Assembly: GCA_027494135.1 (NCBI GenBank)
Contig: JAOSJK010000080.1
Span: forward strand, 1 to 37,860
DNA from: Acidimicrobiia bacterium
GTDB taxonomy: Bacteria; Actinomycetota; Acidimicrobiia; IMCC26256; PALSA-610
DNA length: 37,860 nt
Direction: 5' to 3'
Shown: piece by piece, positions 1 to 9,098 of the stretch
Layout: each line of letters starts with the position of its first letter
How positions within the stretch are numbered: position 1 is the first letter of the stretch
Made by a program: the position numbers and the translations under genes
Notes under the pieces: model-generated
What the model saw: only the letters and a program-made list of their open reading frames with translations
Told to the model about the DNA's origin: nothing
Database searches by the model: none

Positions 1-570
1 GACCCCGCCGGCCTGTAACGCTGCTCCGCACGGCCCCGACACGCGCTCGGTCACGCCGAGGACACGCTCGATCCTGAGTTCGCGTTCCTCCCGGGCTGGC
101 AGGAAGCCGGCTCGGGCTCAGTGGCGCCGCAGGCGAGGCGCGGCTCCACGACTTGTGGGACGTGTCGGTGGACGGCCGGCTGGCGGCCGCGGGTCGGCTG
201 GCCGCCGAGCCCGCCCGCCAACGCCATCGGGCGGCCATCGCACGGGCCCTGCCGGGCATCGCCGACGGCGCGATCGACGCCATCACGGCTCGCCTCTGGG
301 TCGGGCCACGGCCGTCCTTCGCCGCGCTCCTCGCCCAGGCGACCCGGCCGCTCGAACTTGCCCGGGCTGTGGCGCCGGACGAACCCGAATGGCGGCGGCC
401 CGACCGCTGTCCGCTTTGCGCCTTCCCGAGCGACGATGTCGCCCCACCCGAGCCGGAGGTCGCCGCTCGTGTCGTCGCGGAGGTACCCGAGGTGGCGGCC
501 CGTGCAGGGGCTCTGCGGCCGCTGCACCGACCGCTATCTCCTCGCCGGGCGCATGGGAGGCCGCCCATGA
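1..570 (+). CDS. CxxC-motif protein, 5' end uncertain
   Basis: I do not recognise this protein. Most of it reads in the frame of position 153 and contains RCPLCAF at about 405-425; after an indel near 490-500 the frame ending at 570 supplies GLCGRCTDRYL. Two CxxC pairs of this kind usually bind zinc as a zinc ribbon. Upstream, a third frame reads LDPEFAFLPGWQEAG at 85-130, so the gene probably starts before the window or close to its edge. The stop codon overlaps the ATG of the haem subunit gene (ATGA at 567-570), so the two are translationally coupled. A maturation or chaperone role for the neighbouring molybdoenzyme is a guess from context only. Confidence 0.5.
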
Positions 571-1621
571 CGCGGCCGAGTCTTCCTCCGTCTCGTCGGC
601 CTCGGCGCCGTCGCGCTCGCCGCGTTCCTCTCGCTGGCCGGCGTCCCGATCACCAGCGCGCAGGGCCAGACGCTCTTCGCGGCCCGCGTCGACGGGGCGC
701 TGCCGGTCGACGCACCGTTCGATCCGGCACGGCAGGAGGTCCGCCCGACCGAGGTCGCGCTGAGCGGGCAGCCGGTCGTCCCGCCCATGCGAATGGAACC
801 GGCATTCCCGTCGATTCGCGTCCGCGCCCTTGTCAGCGAGGACCGCATCGCGGTGCTCCTCGAGTGGGACGACCCGACGCGTGACGAGTCGGTCCTCGCG
901 GTCGACGCGTTCGCCGACGCGGCGGCCATGCAGATCGCGCTCGGAGATGGAACCTCGATCTGCATGGGCCAGCAGGCCGGCGGCCTGAACATCTGGCACT
1001 GGAAGGCCGACTGGGCCGCCGACCTCGCCGCCTATCGCGACCTCGAGGACGTCCATCCGGGCATGCCGCTCGACGTCCACTTCCCGGACGACGGCACCGC
1101 GGACGCATTCGGCCCGGACGGCTTCCCTGGCGGGTCAGGCGGCGGGCAATCCTCGATCGGCCGCGGTCCGACCGAGCTCGGTCGAGGACCTCAATGCGAT
1201 CGGCTTCGGGACGCTGACGCCGCAGGTGCCCGAGGGCCAGAACGTCCACGGCGCGTCCGAGTTCCGCGAAGGCGTCTGGCGGGTGGTCATGTCCCGGCCG
1301 CTGTCAGACGGCGATCCCAACGACGCGATCCTCGACCCCCGCGGGAGCGCGGCGGTCGTGGCCTTCGCCGTCTGGGATGGCAGCCAGGGCGACCGGGACG
1401 GCCAGAAGTCGGTCTCGTCGTGGCTGGCCCTCGCGTTGCCCCAGCCGGCGATCGGGTTCCTCGACATGTGGGCGTTCATGCTGCTGCCCCTGCTGGCGCT
1501 GGGCCTCTCGGGGCTCGTCATCTGGGTCGGCGCCCGGCAGCCGGCGGTGGGCTGGGCTGGCCAAACGGCCGGCCGGACGGCGGCAGAGGCGCCTAGATGG
1601 TCGCAGCCTCCGGAGCACTGA
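567..1621 (+). CDS. Haem-b binding subunit, ethylbenzene dehydrogenase/DMSO reductase type II gamma family
   Basis: The protein begins with a signal-peptide-like segment (VFLRLVGLGAVALAAFLSLA from 580), then a domain typical of the gamma subunits of ethylbenzene, dimethylsulfide, selenate and chlorate enzymes. Landmarks are FPSIRVRALV, VLLEWDDPTRDES, CMGQQAGGLNIWHWKADW and, after a frame break near 1130-1170, the tail GVWRVVMSRPL. It ends in one membrane helix (AFMLLPLLALGLSGLVIWVG), unlike the soluble periplasmic relatives. These subunits hold one haem b and pass electrons to or from the Fe-S subunit of a molybdopterin enzyme. The catalytic and Fe-S subunits are not in the window and may lie upstream. 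Indels lie near 572-580 and 1150. Confidence 0.78.
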
Positions 1622-2621
1622 GGCGCGTTCGACCGGCCGCCATGCCAATCGCCGGCGAGGCGGTCGATCAGTTCGCCCGCTGGCTCCTCGTGGCTGTCGC
1701 GCTGGACCTCCTCGTGACGCGGTTCGTCGTCCGGCTCGCGATCTTCGTTCCGGAAGGGTGAGCCCTACGCGACGATCGGCGCCATCCTCGGGCGGATCGG
1801 TGCGGCGACCGACGTCCTCGTCCCGATCTTGGGGATCCTCCTGCTGGGTGCCCTCCTGGTCCGGGCTGGAAGGACCGGCAGGCGCCTCGAGCAAGCGGTG
1901 CTCGTCGCGGTCACGGTCGTCGCGTTCGGAGGGCTGGCGCTCGTCGTGTACCCGCCGACGCCGTTCGTGGTGACGGTCCTCGGGGTTCTGACCGCAGCGC
2001 CAGCAGCGCTGGGCCGGCATCCAAATCGGCCTCCGCCCCGGCTTTCGGCGACTGCCCGGGCGGGACTCGCATTCCTCGCACTGGCGGTCGCCGCAGCGGC
2101 GGCGTCGCGTGCTCTGGGCGCCCTCGGCGCTGCCTTTGGGCTTGCCACTCGCCGGATGGCGTCGATGGCCCGGCGCTCGGTGTGGTCGGGCAGGCGTCGT
2201 TCGTGGCCGGGGCCGGGCTCGTTGGTCTCGCAGGCCTCCATCGGGCCATCTTGACCGGTAGCCTCCGTCGACCCGCGGCCGCGGCTGGCGCGGTGGCGGC
2301 CTTGGCCGTTGTGGTGGCCGGAGCGGGCGCCTCGCTCACGTGGGGGCCCTCTCGATCTGGAGCCTCGGCCTGACAGGGGCCATCCCCGTGCCCGCGGTCG
2401 CGCTCGGGATGGGGCTCGCGTTGGCCGGGCTGCCCTCGCTGCATCAACGTGCGCCGTCCGCTGCTGTCGGGGCCGGTATCGTGCTGCTCGCGGGCTATGG
2501 CCTGGCGGCCAGCGGGCTTGTTCTCGCCAGCTTGCTCGGGCTGATGGTCGCCGCATGCGGGCGGGCGGAGCCCACGGCGTCGGGCACCGCCACCGCCACC
2601 GCCGAGCGAACAGGTCACTAG
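1597..2621 (+). CDS. Polytopic membrane protein, function unknown
   Basis: The ATG at 1597 lies inside the 3' end of the haem subunit gene. Hydrophobic segments follow one another in successive frames: LLVAVALDLLVTRFVVRLAI (frame of 1597, stop at 1759-1761), VLVPILGILLLGALL and AVLVAVTVVAFGGLALVV (frame of 1829), ASFVAGAGLVGLAG (frame of 2182), then GAIPVPAVALGMGLALAG and GIVLLAGYGLAASGLVLA (frame of 2340). Read together they give about eight membrane helices in some 340 residues, broken by three or so indels. It might instead be two adjacent membrane proteins. Its position suggests a link to the haem subunit, for example quinone coupling, but no haem-ligand pattern was recognised. Confidence 0.45.
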
Positions 2622-2643
2622 AAGACCCAGCATGGGAGGCGCG

Positions 2644-2930
2644 ATGGATACGGGACGCGACTTACGGCCGCGGATGCCCAGCTCACGGTCGACGAGTGGC
2701 TGTCCGAGCTGGCCACGGAACTCCCGCCGAGTGCGCTCGACGAGGTCGGCACGTCGGAGCGGGCTGTCCTGCTCGACCTCGCCCGGATCGCCGCTCATCG
2801 GAGCCATCGAACCGCCGCGCCGATCTCGACCTACCTGGTCGGGTTGAGCTTCGCCACGCTGCCGCGCGCGGAGCGCCTCGACCGCATGCGGGACCTCGCC
2901 AAGCGGCTCGACGTCACGCCCGGGTCGTGA
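2644..2930 (+). CDS. DUF6457-type small protein
   Basis: After a short N-terminus and an indel near 2660 the frame reads LTVDEWLSELATEL, AVLLDLARIAAHRSHRTAAP and ISTYLVGLSFATL, ending in a TGA at 2928-2930. This LLDLAR-x-AH ... AAP-x-(S/T)TYLxGL pattern is that of the small DUF6457 domain, often encoded beside or fused to molybdenum cofactor guanylyltransferase (MobA). That agrees with the molybdoenzyme genes just upstream. ATG 2644 is preceded by GGGAGG at a distance of four bases and is preferred over ATG 2632. No catalytic residues are recognisable. Confidence 0.6.
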
Positions 2931-2962
2931 GCGAGCGAGCGTAATCACGTTGGCGACGGTCG

Positions 2963-3462
2963 CTAGCGGGGCGACAGCCCGCTCGCGCGCTCCGCGAGCC
3001 GATCGAGGAACCAGCTCGCGGTTTTCCTGGCGAAGAAGTGCATGAACGCCGCGTCGATGACCAGACCGATGCCGCCGCCGGGCGGCTGATAGACGCCATG
3101 GAGGTGCAGCCCGGCGCGATCGGCCACGATCTGGCCGGCGAATACCGGGAAGAGCGGTGCCATCGACGACGCCTGCCACGCGATCGCGGCCGCAAGGCCA
3201 TCGGCGGTTGACTTCACCGGGCCGAGGTCGATGAGCGCAGCCTTGCGGAACGTGAGGACACGCTTACCTGCCTCGACGGACAACGCGAGATCCGATTCGA
3301 AGCGGCGCGTGCCGGGCGGCAGGACATCCGTCGTCGCACTGATGAGCGGTCCGAGCCATTCCGGGTTCGGCGAGCGCTCGCCGGACACGGGTTGGGATCG
3401 ACGTCCACCTTCCGGTCAACATCGAGATGCACCGGCCCGTCTCGGAGCGCCCGTGGGTCCAT
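2963..3462 (-). CDS. Conserved hypothetical protein
   Basis: An uninterrupted 141-residue frame from 3388 contains NPEWLGPLISATTDVLPPG, RVLTFRKAALIDLGPV, LFPVFAGQIVAD and FFARKTASWFLDRLAERA. In another frame a plausible N-terminus, GPVHLDVDRKVDVDPN, starts from an ATG at 3462 and joins near 3385. I do not recognise the family. There is no signal peptide or membrane helix; alternating beta-like hydrophobic stretches with a helical C-terminus suggest a small alpha+beta domain. It is convergent with the DUF6457 gene (33 bases between the stop codons). Confidence 0.45.
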
Positions 3463-3602
3463 GAAGGTCCGACCTTGCGTGATCGCGGTCGGCTGATGCA
3501 AGGGCCGATCGGCAGGTGTCGTTGTCGGATGCACGGTTGCATCCGCGACGGCCACGTCGGAGTCCGTCACCACCACGGCGAAGCCTCGATCGTCCGCGCG
3601 GC

Positions 3603-3633
3603 TTGACATTCTCGCCGCTGGAAGGTCTACGGT
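3603..3633 (+). promoter_or_regulatory. MerR-type promoter with 19-bp spacer
   Basis: TTGACA (3603-3608) and TACGGT (3628-3633) are separated by 19 bases, the over-long spacer typical of promoters untwisted by MerR-family activators. Between them lies an imperfect dyad, GACaTTC at 3605-3611 and GGAAGGTC at 3620-3627, like CueR/ZntR-type operators. The merR remnant starts seven bases later, so this looks like its own promoter. Confidence 0.6.
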
Positions 3634-3639
3634 GTCGTC

Positions 3640-3720
3640 AAGCGTATCGGCGAACTCGCGCGGGAACTGGGGATCACGACGAACGCCGTCCGCTTCTACT
3701 AAGACCGCGCCTGCTGTTGG
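3640..3720 (+). pseudogene. MerR-family regulator, N-terminal stub
   Basis: From 3643 the sequence reads RIGELARELGITTNAVRFY, the first helix-turn-helix of a MerR regulator, where (M)RIGELA...T(L/V)R(F/Y)YE is the family signature. The expected ATG is AAG at 3640-3642, and the codon after FY, normally glutamate, is TAA at 3700-3702. Only about 27 of the usual 120-150 residues remain before the sequence runs into a GAPDH start on the other strand. It is either a true decayed fragment or a damaged assembly junction. Confidence 0.6.
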
Positions 3721-3726
3721 CCCTAA

Positions 3727-3765
3727 TTGGCCGATTCGGCCAAAGCCGTTGATGCCGATCCGCAC
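3727..3765 (-). pseudogene. Second GAPDH gene, N-terminal fragment only
   Basis: From a GTG at 3765 the minus strand reads [13 protein letters not shown], the Rossmann start of glyceraldehyde-3-phosphate dehydrogenase, and then loses similarity at once (LGPTAGAVLVEAD). A full-length GAPDH is encoded at 12759-13783, so this is the remnant of a second copy. The break coincides with a 17-bp palindrome (TTGGCCGA-n-TCGGCCAA, 3727-3743). It lies 33 bases after the glutamate dehydrogenase stop codon. Confidence 0.65.
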
Positions 3766-3798
3766 CTGGCAGAGAGGACCGCTCCTGACATCCTCGTT

Positions 3799-5105
3799 CT
3801 ACGGGTACAGGTCCCGCAGTCGTGCCGCCTCGGCGACCCGCTCGACAGCGATGGCATTCGCCGCCAGCCGCGGCGAGATACTGTCCGATCCCGCTCGCTG
3901 CCAGACCGCGTCAGCGGCGGCGAGGATCTGGCGCCGGAGGCGCTCGTTGACTTCGTCGGCGCGCCGGCGAGGGCCGCCCGGTTCTGGGCCCACTGGAAGT
4001 AGCTCACGACCACGCCACCCGCGTTGCACAGAATGTCGGGGGATGACAACCACGCCGTTGCGGGCGAGGATCGGGTCGGCATCCGGAGTTGTCGGGCCGT
4101 TGGCGGCCTCGGCCAGATGCGCGCCCGGACGCTGCCCGCGTTGTTGGCCGTGATCTGGCCCTCGAGCGCCGCGAGCACGAGCACGTCGACGTCCAGCGCG
4201 AACAGCTCCTCGTTGTCGATGGGCCGCGTGCCGGGGCGCCGGCGATCGTTCCGTGCTCCCCGAGGTGGCGCCTCAGCAGCGGCACGTCGAGGCCGTCCGG
4301 ACGGTGCACGCCGCCGCCGATGTCGGTGATGGCGACGACTCGAGCACCGGCTTGGTGGAGCAGCCGGGCGGTCGCCTCGCCGACGTTGCCGAAGCCCCGG
4401 ATTGCGACGCGGGCACCCTCGATCGTGAACCCTCCCCGGCGCGTAGCATCGGCGATCGTGTAGAGAACGCCCCTGGCCGGTCGCGTCGGCCCGGCCGGCC
4501 GAGCCGCCGATCGAGAGCGGCTTTCGGTGGCGACGCCCGGCACCGAAGCCGCGGTGCATCGAGACCGTGTCCATGATCCGGGCCATCGTCTGGGCGCTGG
4601 TCCCGACATCGGGCGCCGGGATGTCCGAGTCGGGGCCGATAACGCCCTCCAGCTCGGTCGCAAACCGCCGCGTCACGGCCTCGAGCTCTCTCGAGCTCAA
4701 CTTCGCGGGATCGAGCGTGACGCCGCCCTTGGCACCACCGAACGGCACGCCCACGAGCGCGGCCTTCCGGGTCATCCACATTGCCAGCGCGCGCACGTCG
4801 TCGAGATCGGTCGAGGGGTGATACCGCAGGCCGCCCTTGGCCGGTCCCCGCGCCACGTTGTGCTGGACGCGGTAGCCGGTGAAGATGCGGATCGACCCGT
4901 CGTCGAGCCGCACCGGGAAGTGGACGGTGTATTCGCGCTGCGGGACGCGGAGGATCGCACGCAGACCGTCGTCGAGCCCGGAGGTGGTCGGCCGCCGCGT
5001 CGAACTGCCGGAGGGCGGCTTCAAGAGCACTGGCGCCCGCGGTGCGGGCGGTTGCCTCGGGCGTGGCCTCTCCCGGCGGTCGGGGACGCCGTTTTGGAGC
5101 GTCAT
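3799..5105 (-). CDS. gdhA: Glutamate dehydrogenase
   Basis: Catalyses reversible oxidative deamination of glutamate to 2-oxoglutarate and ammonia. The N-terminal half reads YTVHFPVRLDDGSIRIFTG, GPAKGGLRYHP, VPFGGAKGGVTLDP (substrate-binding and catalytic lysines) and IPAPDVGT (catalytic aspartate). The nucleotide-binding half carries VAIRGFGNVGEATARLL (GxGxxG), NEELFALDVDVLVLAALEGQ and CNAGGVVVSYFQWAQN, and ends AARLRDLYP. The length, about 415-420 residues, is normal. At least four indels (near 4975, 4560, 4240 and 4010) split it. The start overlaps the stop of the metal-binding protein gene (ATGA at 5105-5102), so the two form an operon. Cofactor preference cannot be read. Confidence 0.9.
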
Positions 5106-5380
5106 CGCCTGCTCGCCCCACTCTCCGCCGGACCGCGAGACGAACCGACGGGCTCCGCGGCGCGATCACGGTCAGACAGCAGGACCTCAACCGGAGCGAG
5201 CAGACCCAGGTGATCGACGCCGTCGTCCGCCAGATCGGCTTCATAGTTGCAGACGCATGGACCACCCTCGGCGCAGCCGATGCAGCAGTACGCCTCGTCC
5301 ATGCGGTAGACCGGGCGGGTGGTGATCACGCCCTCGCACGCGGCGCAATAGCCGGGACGGGGAAGCCTGAACTTGCGCAT
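5102..5380 (-). CDS. Small cysteine-rich metal-binding protein (CxxC-x16-CCxGCxxGGPCxC)
   Basis: An intact 92-residue protein beginning MRKFRLPRPGYCAACEG. It has CAAC, then sixteen residues later CCIGCAEGGPCVC, giving seven cysteines within about 35 residues, and a less conserved tail. The arrangement resembles the short metal-binding domain ahead of some heavy-metal P-type ATPases (C-x2-C ... fCCxGC). A second protein with identical cysteine spacing is encoded at 27325. It overlaps gdhA by the sequence ATGA, suggesting coupled translation, and lies downstream of a copy of the direct-repeat promoter motif (5545-5560). Zinc, copper or an Fe-S cluster are possible ligands; the function is unknown. 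Confidence 0.7.
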   Translation of the reverse strand: MRKFRLPRPGYCAACEGVITTRPVYRMDEAYCCIGCAEGGPCVCNYEADLADDGVDHLGLLAPVEVLLSDRDRAAEPVGSSRGPAESGASRR

Positions 5381-5832
5381 TGATCACACTTCCATTTCGA
5401 CGTGTCACGAACCTGCCGACCCGCTGGCTGCAGGTCGAGCGCCGCGGGTCGACGGCGGCGGCGCGGTTCGCCCACTCTCGTCTCCGTCGATCGGACGGCG
5501 CCTTGAGGATCGATCGCCCGTGGGACAAATCGTGGCAACGTCCGTGAACGCGATGTGAAAACGCCGCCGTCGCCGGTCGATCGTGCCTCCGCCTCGGCGT
5601 GCGGACTCGGCTTCGGGAGAAGACGCCCGCGTATGTCGGGACCCGCGATGTCGACGTCTTGAGCGCTCTCGCGACTGGCTGGCGGTTGCCCTCCTCGAGT
5701 GCGTCCCTGCCACCAGATCGTCAAGCGGACCTCGCCGGTCCAGCGCCACTGCCTGACGTGTCGCACGGAGCCTGGGGAGACCGCAGCCGCCGAGCGATGG
5801 CTCGTGGCCGCGCTCAACGTGGCCGCTCTGAG
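5381..5832. other. Gap without an assigned gene
   Basis: I see no convincing gene in these 452 bases. They contain the direct-repeat promoter motif at 5545-5560. A short plus-strand frame from 5699 (CHQIVKRTSPVQRHCLTC) has paired cysteines and might be a small zinc-binding peptide, but it lacks a ribosome binding site and runs into the EAL gene on the other strand, so I do not call it. Confidence 0.4.
5506..5560 (-). promoter_or_regulatory. Direct-repeat box upstream of metal-binding protein/gdhA
   Basis: Read on the minus strand: TTTCA-CATCGC-GTTCA (5560-5545), two half-sites with an 11-base period. At the usual distance of 38 bases stands GATCCT (5511-5506), which keeps only the A and final T of a -10 box, so this is the weakest -10 of the set. 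The leader to the start at 5380 would be about 120 bases. Confidence 0.5.
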
Positions 5833-7456
5833 TCAGAGTCCTGAGATCGGACCGTTCACAGAGTCAGCCGCCGCCGGCGCAGGTCGCCCGAACAAGAAGC
5901 CCTGACCGAGCCCTACGCCGAGTTGCTGCAGCGTGAGCCGCTCAGCCTCGGTTTCGACGCCCTCCGCAATGATCTCGACCCCGATCGAGCCCGCGAAGTG
6001 GAGCATGCCCGCCACCAGTGCCTGACGGATAGGGTCCGCGTTGATGCCAGCTATGAGACCGCGATCAAGCTTCACGTACCTCGGACGGAGCTCGATGATG
6101 TGCCGCAGGCTCGCGTACCCTGCCCCGGCGTCGTCGACCGCCCAATCGCAGGCAACCTGGAGCCCGGCGATCGCCTCCCCGAAACGCGGCGTAGTCCTCG
6201 ATCGGCTCGCGCTCTGTGATCTCGAGCACGATCGGCCGAGACGCCCGCGCCACGAGCTCGGTCACCGAGCCGTGGCCGATGACGAACGCCGGTGACACGT
6301 TCACGCTGAGGAGGGTCTCGGGCGGAAGGGCCTCGGCCGACTCTGCGGCCACCGGGAGAGTGGCCGTCTCGAGTTCGATGCCGAGCCCGATCACCTCCGC
6401 GTCCGCGAAGCGGCGTTCGGGCGGGCTGCCGTCGCCGAAGCGAGTCAGGGCTTCATACGCGATCGGCTCGCGATCCGCCAGGCGGACGATCGGCTGGAAT
6501 GTCGAGGCGAACGACCGCTCGGCGATGATCCGCTCGATCTCCGTGCGCAGGTCGGCGTCGTGTTGGTGCGCCGCCAGGCCGGGACCGAGTAACCCACTGG
6601 CCAGCGCGCCGATGTGGGGAGAGCACCGCCGGTGGCGCTCCAGCACGTGTACGCCGCGCGGGTCGAGCGTCCCGATCGCCAGCACGCCGATTGACCGTCC
6701 GGCGTGGCGCAGCGGCGCGAAGCCGACTGCGCGAATGCCGGCTGCACGAAGTTCCTGGCCGTAGCGGCCGTACGCCCGCCTCGCCACCCACGTCTCGACC
6801 CGGGCACCCTCCGCTGCGCGGTCGCGCAGATGTCGGGTGCGCGCTGGCGGTATCCACAGCTGTCGCGGAATGGCGACCCCTCGCGAGCGATCGGCGAGGA
6901 CCGAGCCCTGCTCCCGTGCGCCGAGCCCGATCACACGGCAGGAGTCCACGCCGTCCAGCAAGAGGACGGCGCTTGCCACTTCGCCTGCCAGCACGGGGAT
7001 TGGATCGGTCGGATCAAGCGCGGCGAGCGCCGCTCCGACCGCCGCCTGCTGGCGGAGTTCGCCTCCCAGCATTTCGGCGATCTCGCGTTCCTGACTAAGG
7101 TCCCGGAGCAACGCGATGGAGTGCGTCACTTCGCCGTGCTCGTTACGCACCGGCGAGACGACTGGACCGAGGTGGAACCGGGTGCCATCGCGCCGGCGGC
7201 CGAGGATGGGCCGTGACGGGGTCTGCCCGCGGCGACTCGAGTGGCGATCTGCTCGAGGTCGCCGAGCGAGTCGTCGCTCGCCATGAGACTGGCGAAGTGA
7301 CGTCCACGCAGCCGTTCGGCCGACAGACCGACGAGCGTCGCGACGGCATCGTTGGCATACGTGATCCCGGCCAAGAGCATCCGCGACCACGATCGGACCC
7401 GCGGCCTGATCGATGGCAGCCCGGAGGATGTCACCTATCTGGCGAGGTCCGTGCAC
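5833..7456 (-). CDS. PAS-GAF-EAL cyclic-di-GMP phosphodiesterase
   Basis: Order from the N-terminus: a PAS domain (ITYANDAVATLVGLSAERL, then HLGPVVSPVRNEHGEVTHSI), a GAF-like domain (GVDSCRVIGLG ... IRAVGFAPLRHAGRSIGVLAIG) and an EAL domain. EAL motifs present are AYEALTRF, LLSVNVSPAF, LEITERE, a DDxG-type stretch near 6130-6150, VKLDRGLI, IIAEGVETEAE and GQGFLFGRP, so the residues for metal binding and catalysis appear intact and no GGDEF domain is fused. It should hydrolyse c-di-GMP in response to a PAS/GAF signal. Indels lie near 7390, 7250 and 6080-6130. The start is uncertain; a GTG at 7456 is used. Confidence 0.85.
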
Positions 7457-7547
7457 CAGAGGACGATCGTCCGAACGGACCCTCGCGTTCGAGGATCAAG
7501 TTCCGCGGCGGCTCAAGCGCAACCTTGACCCACTGTCCACGGAGACG

Positions 7548-8225
7548 TCAGGAGGCGTCGCGCGTCGCGGTCGCCGCCTCCTCGAGCGCGGCTGGCGCGA
7601 GGAGCCGGAGACCGCGGCGCCCAACCCGGGAGACGACGCCCTCTGCCTCCAGAGACCTGAGGACGCGGCCCGTCATCTCCCGGCTGGTACCGACCAGCCA
7701 CGGCAGCAGGGTTCGTGGTAGCACCGGCGGGTCGCCGAACAACAGGTCGGCATGTTCGGCCAAGACGCGCAGCACGCGACCGCGGGCCTCCCGGTGCATG
7801 AAGCCCTCAATCCGCTCCGTGGTCATTCCGATCAGCCGCGCCATCGCATCGATCACGCTGACCGCGAGACACGGATCAGCAAGCACCATCGCGCGTATTT
7901 GGGTCCCACTCCAGCGTGCGACCTTAGCCGGGGTGATCGCGATCAGATCCGCGCTGGCCGCGCGATCGGCGATCCCGGGGTAACCGACCAGCAAGCCCGG
8001 GCTGGCGATGCCGACGACGAACTGCCTTCCGGCGATCGTCGTACGACGAAGCGCCCCGTATCCACGGATTACCAGCGTGAGCGGAATCGTCTCCCCCCGG
8101 CGGTAGACGATGTCGCCGGGTCCGACCGCCCTAAGTTGAGCAGCCCCAGCGAGCGACTCGATGGTCTCGGGCGCGGCGTTCGGCAGGCCCTGAGCGAGGA
8201 GCTCACGGACCGAGACGTGATGCAC
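7548..8225 (-). CDS. Crp/Fnr-family transcription regulator
   Basis: An intact 225-residue protein. Residues 1-130 form a cyclic-nucleotide-binding-type beta roll (RAVGPGDIVYRRGETIPLTL, IRGYGALRRT, FVVGIASPGLLVG) followed by the dimer helix (DAMARLIGMTTERIEGFMHR). The C-terminus is a winged helix with LVGTSREMTGRVLRSLEAEG as the recognition region. It lacks the N-terminal cysteines of oxygen-sensing Fnr and a clear cAMP phosphate-binding cassette, so the ligand is unknown. It is transcribed in the same direction as the EAL gene, with 91 bases between the genes, and starts with GTG. Confidence 0.85.
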   Translation of the reverse strand: MHHVSVRELLAQGLPNAAPETIESLAGAAQLRAVGPGDIVYRRGETIPLTLVIRGYGALRRTTIAGRQFVVGIASPGLLVGYPGIADRAASADLIAITPAKVARWSGTQIRAMVLADPCLAVSVIDAMARLIGMTTERIEGFMHREARGRVLRVLAEHADLLFGDPPVLPRTLLPWLVGTSREMTGRVLRSLEAEGVVSRVGRRGLRLLAPAALEEAATATRDAS

Positions 8226-8531
8226 TACGCCGGCGAACTGGGTGCCGAGCGGTGCTGTGCTTCCGGATTGACGCGGAGCGATCGGACCCGTCGTTGCGGT
8301 CCGTGCTCGCCGCCAGGCCCTGGTACCGCAACGGTGGAAGCCTCGCTCTCCTCTGGTAGACGGTCCCGTTTCACTGGCGCGTCGCGGCGCGGAAGCTAGG
8401 TTCGCGCACCTGTGTGGCGTCCGACGACCTGCTCGGGGTCGGGACCCAGCTGTGACCCCTGACCCAGGTCGCGTAGCCAGGCGCCGACAAGGTCAGAGGC
8501 GCCCCGGGCCTTACTGGCTCGCCTAGCATCG
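8226..8531. other. Intergenic gap
   Basis: These 306 bases between the regulator and the small membrane protein show no convincing gene, RNA or repeat. They must hold the promoter of the Crp/Fnr gene, but I see no clear -10/-35 pair and no direct-repeat box. Confidence 0.4.
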
Positions 8532-8777
8532 TCAGACCACACCTTTGAACCGCCGGCGGCAGCCGCTCGTGGCGAACGTCGCCGCCGCGACGAACAGCCC
8601 GGTCCCAACCGCGATGGCGATCGGGATCGGCGCGCCGGCACTCTGTAGCAGGCCCGCCGAGACAGCGGCGACTATCGCGGAACCCACAACCAGGATTGAC
8701 GAGAGTCGCCTGATTGCGTAGGAGCTGGGATCCGCTGAAGGTCTCCTCCGTCGGGACGAGAGCCGTTGCTCGGTCAT
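8532..8777 (-). CDS. Small membrane protein with two predicted helices
   Basis: An intact 81-residue protein: a basic, Arg/Ser-rich N-terminus, then two hydrophobic stretches (SSILVVGSAIVAAVSAGLL and IPIAIAVGTGLFVAAATFA) and a short basic tail. The N-terminus and tail would both face the cytoplasm. I recognise no family. A direct-repeat box lies 47-62 bases upstream, so it is probably a member of the shared regulon. Confidence 0.6.
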   Translation of the reverse strand: MTEQRLSSRRRRPSADPSSYAIRRLSSILVVGSAIVAAVSAGLLQSAGAPIPIAIAVGTGLFVAAATFATSGCRRRFKGVV

Positions 8778-8783
8778 GTCCTC

Positions 8784-8839
8784 ATGTTCACGGACGGGTC
8801 GCGCGTTCCCCCGGGAAACGACATGAACGCCGCGTGAAT
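8784..8839 (-). promoter_or_regulatory. Direct-repeat box upstream of small membrane protein
   Basis: Minus strand: ATTCA-CGCGGC-GTTCA (8839-8824). At 39 bases stands GAACAT (8789-8784), a weak -10 six bases before the ATG at 8777, which would give a leaderless message. The position matches the stronger sites, but the -10 lacks the first T. Confidence 0.55.
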
Positions 8840-9098
8840 GTCGAGGTCATCAGCGACGGTCGCGAAGTGGGTAGTTCGCGGTCGCGACCCCTCGGTCGAC
8901 CTAGGGAACCGTGACGGCCGGCGGTGCGATCACCCCGACGAGGTCTGCAGGGCCGGGCACCCATGGCCGCCAAGCCAATCCGGGAGTCACCCAAGATCCA
9001 ACCTGCAACGGGACGCTGCCGAGCCCTCGTTATCGGGACCGCGGGTGATGGCCCTGTTGGCCCCCACCCGGCGGTTTCGGGTCCTCTATCGGAGATGC
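8840..9098. other. Gap downstream of the cupredoxin gene
   Basis: About 260 bases lie between the direct-repeat box and the cupredoxin stop codon. I see no gene, RNA or convincing terminator hairpin here. Confidence 0.35.

Noticed and set aside
153..884. Arg/Pro-rich long frames in this and other regions
   Set aside because: They are out-of-frame readings of GC-rich genes, with compositions dominated by Arg, Pro, Ala and Gly and no conserved motifs after the true frame ends.
3051..3065. TGAAC followed by GCCGCG, identical to part of the motif copy at 8824
   Set aside because: It lies inside the hypothetical coding region at 2963-3462, the second half-site is TCGAT, and no gene start or -10 box is positioned downstream.
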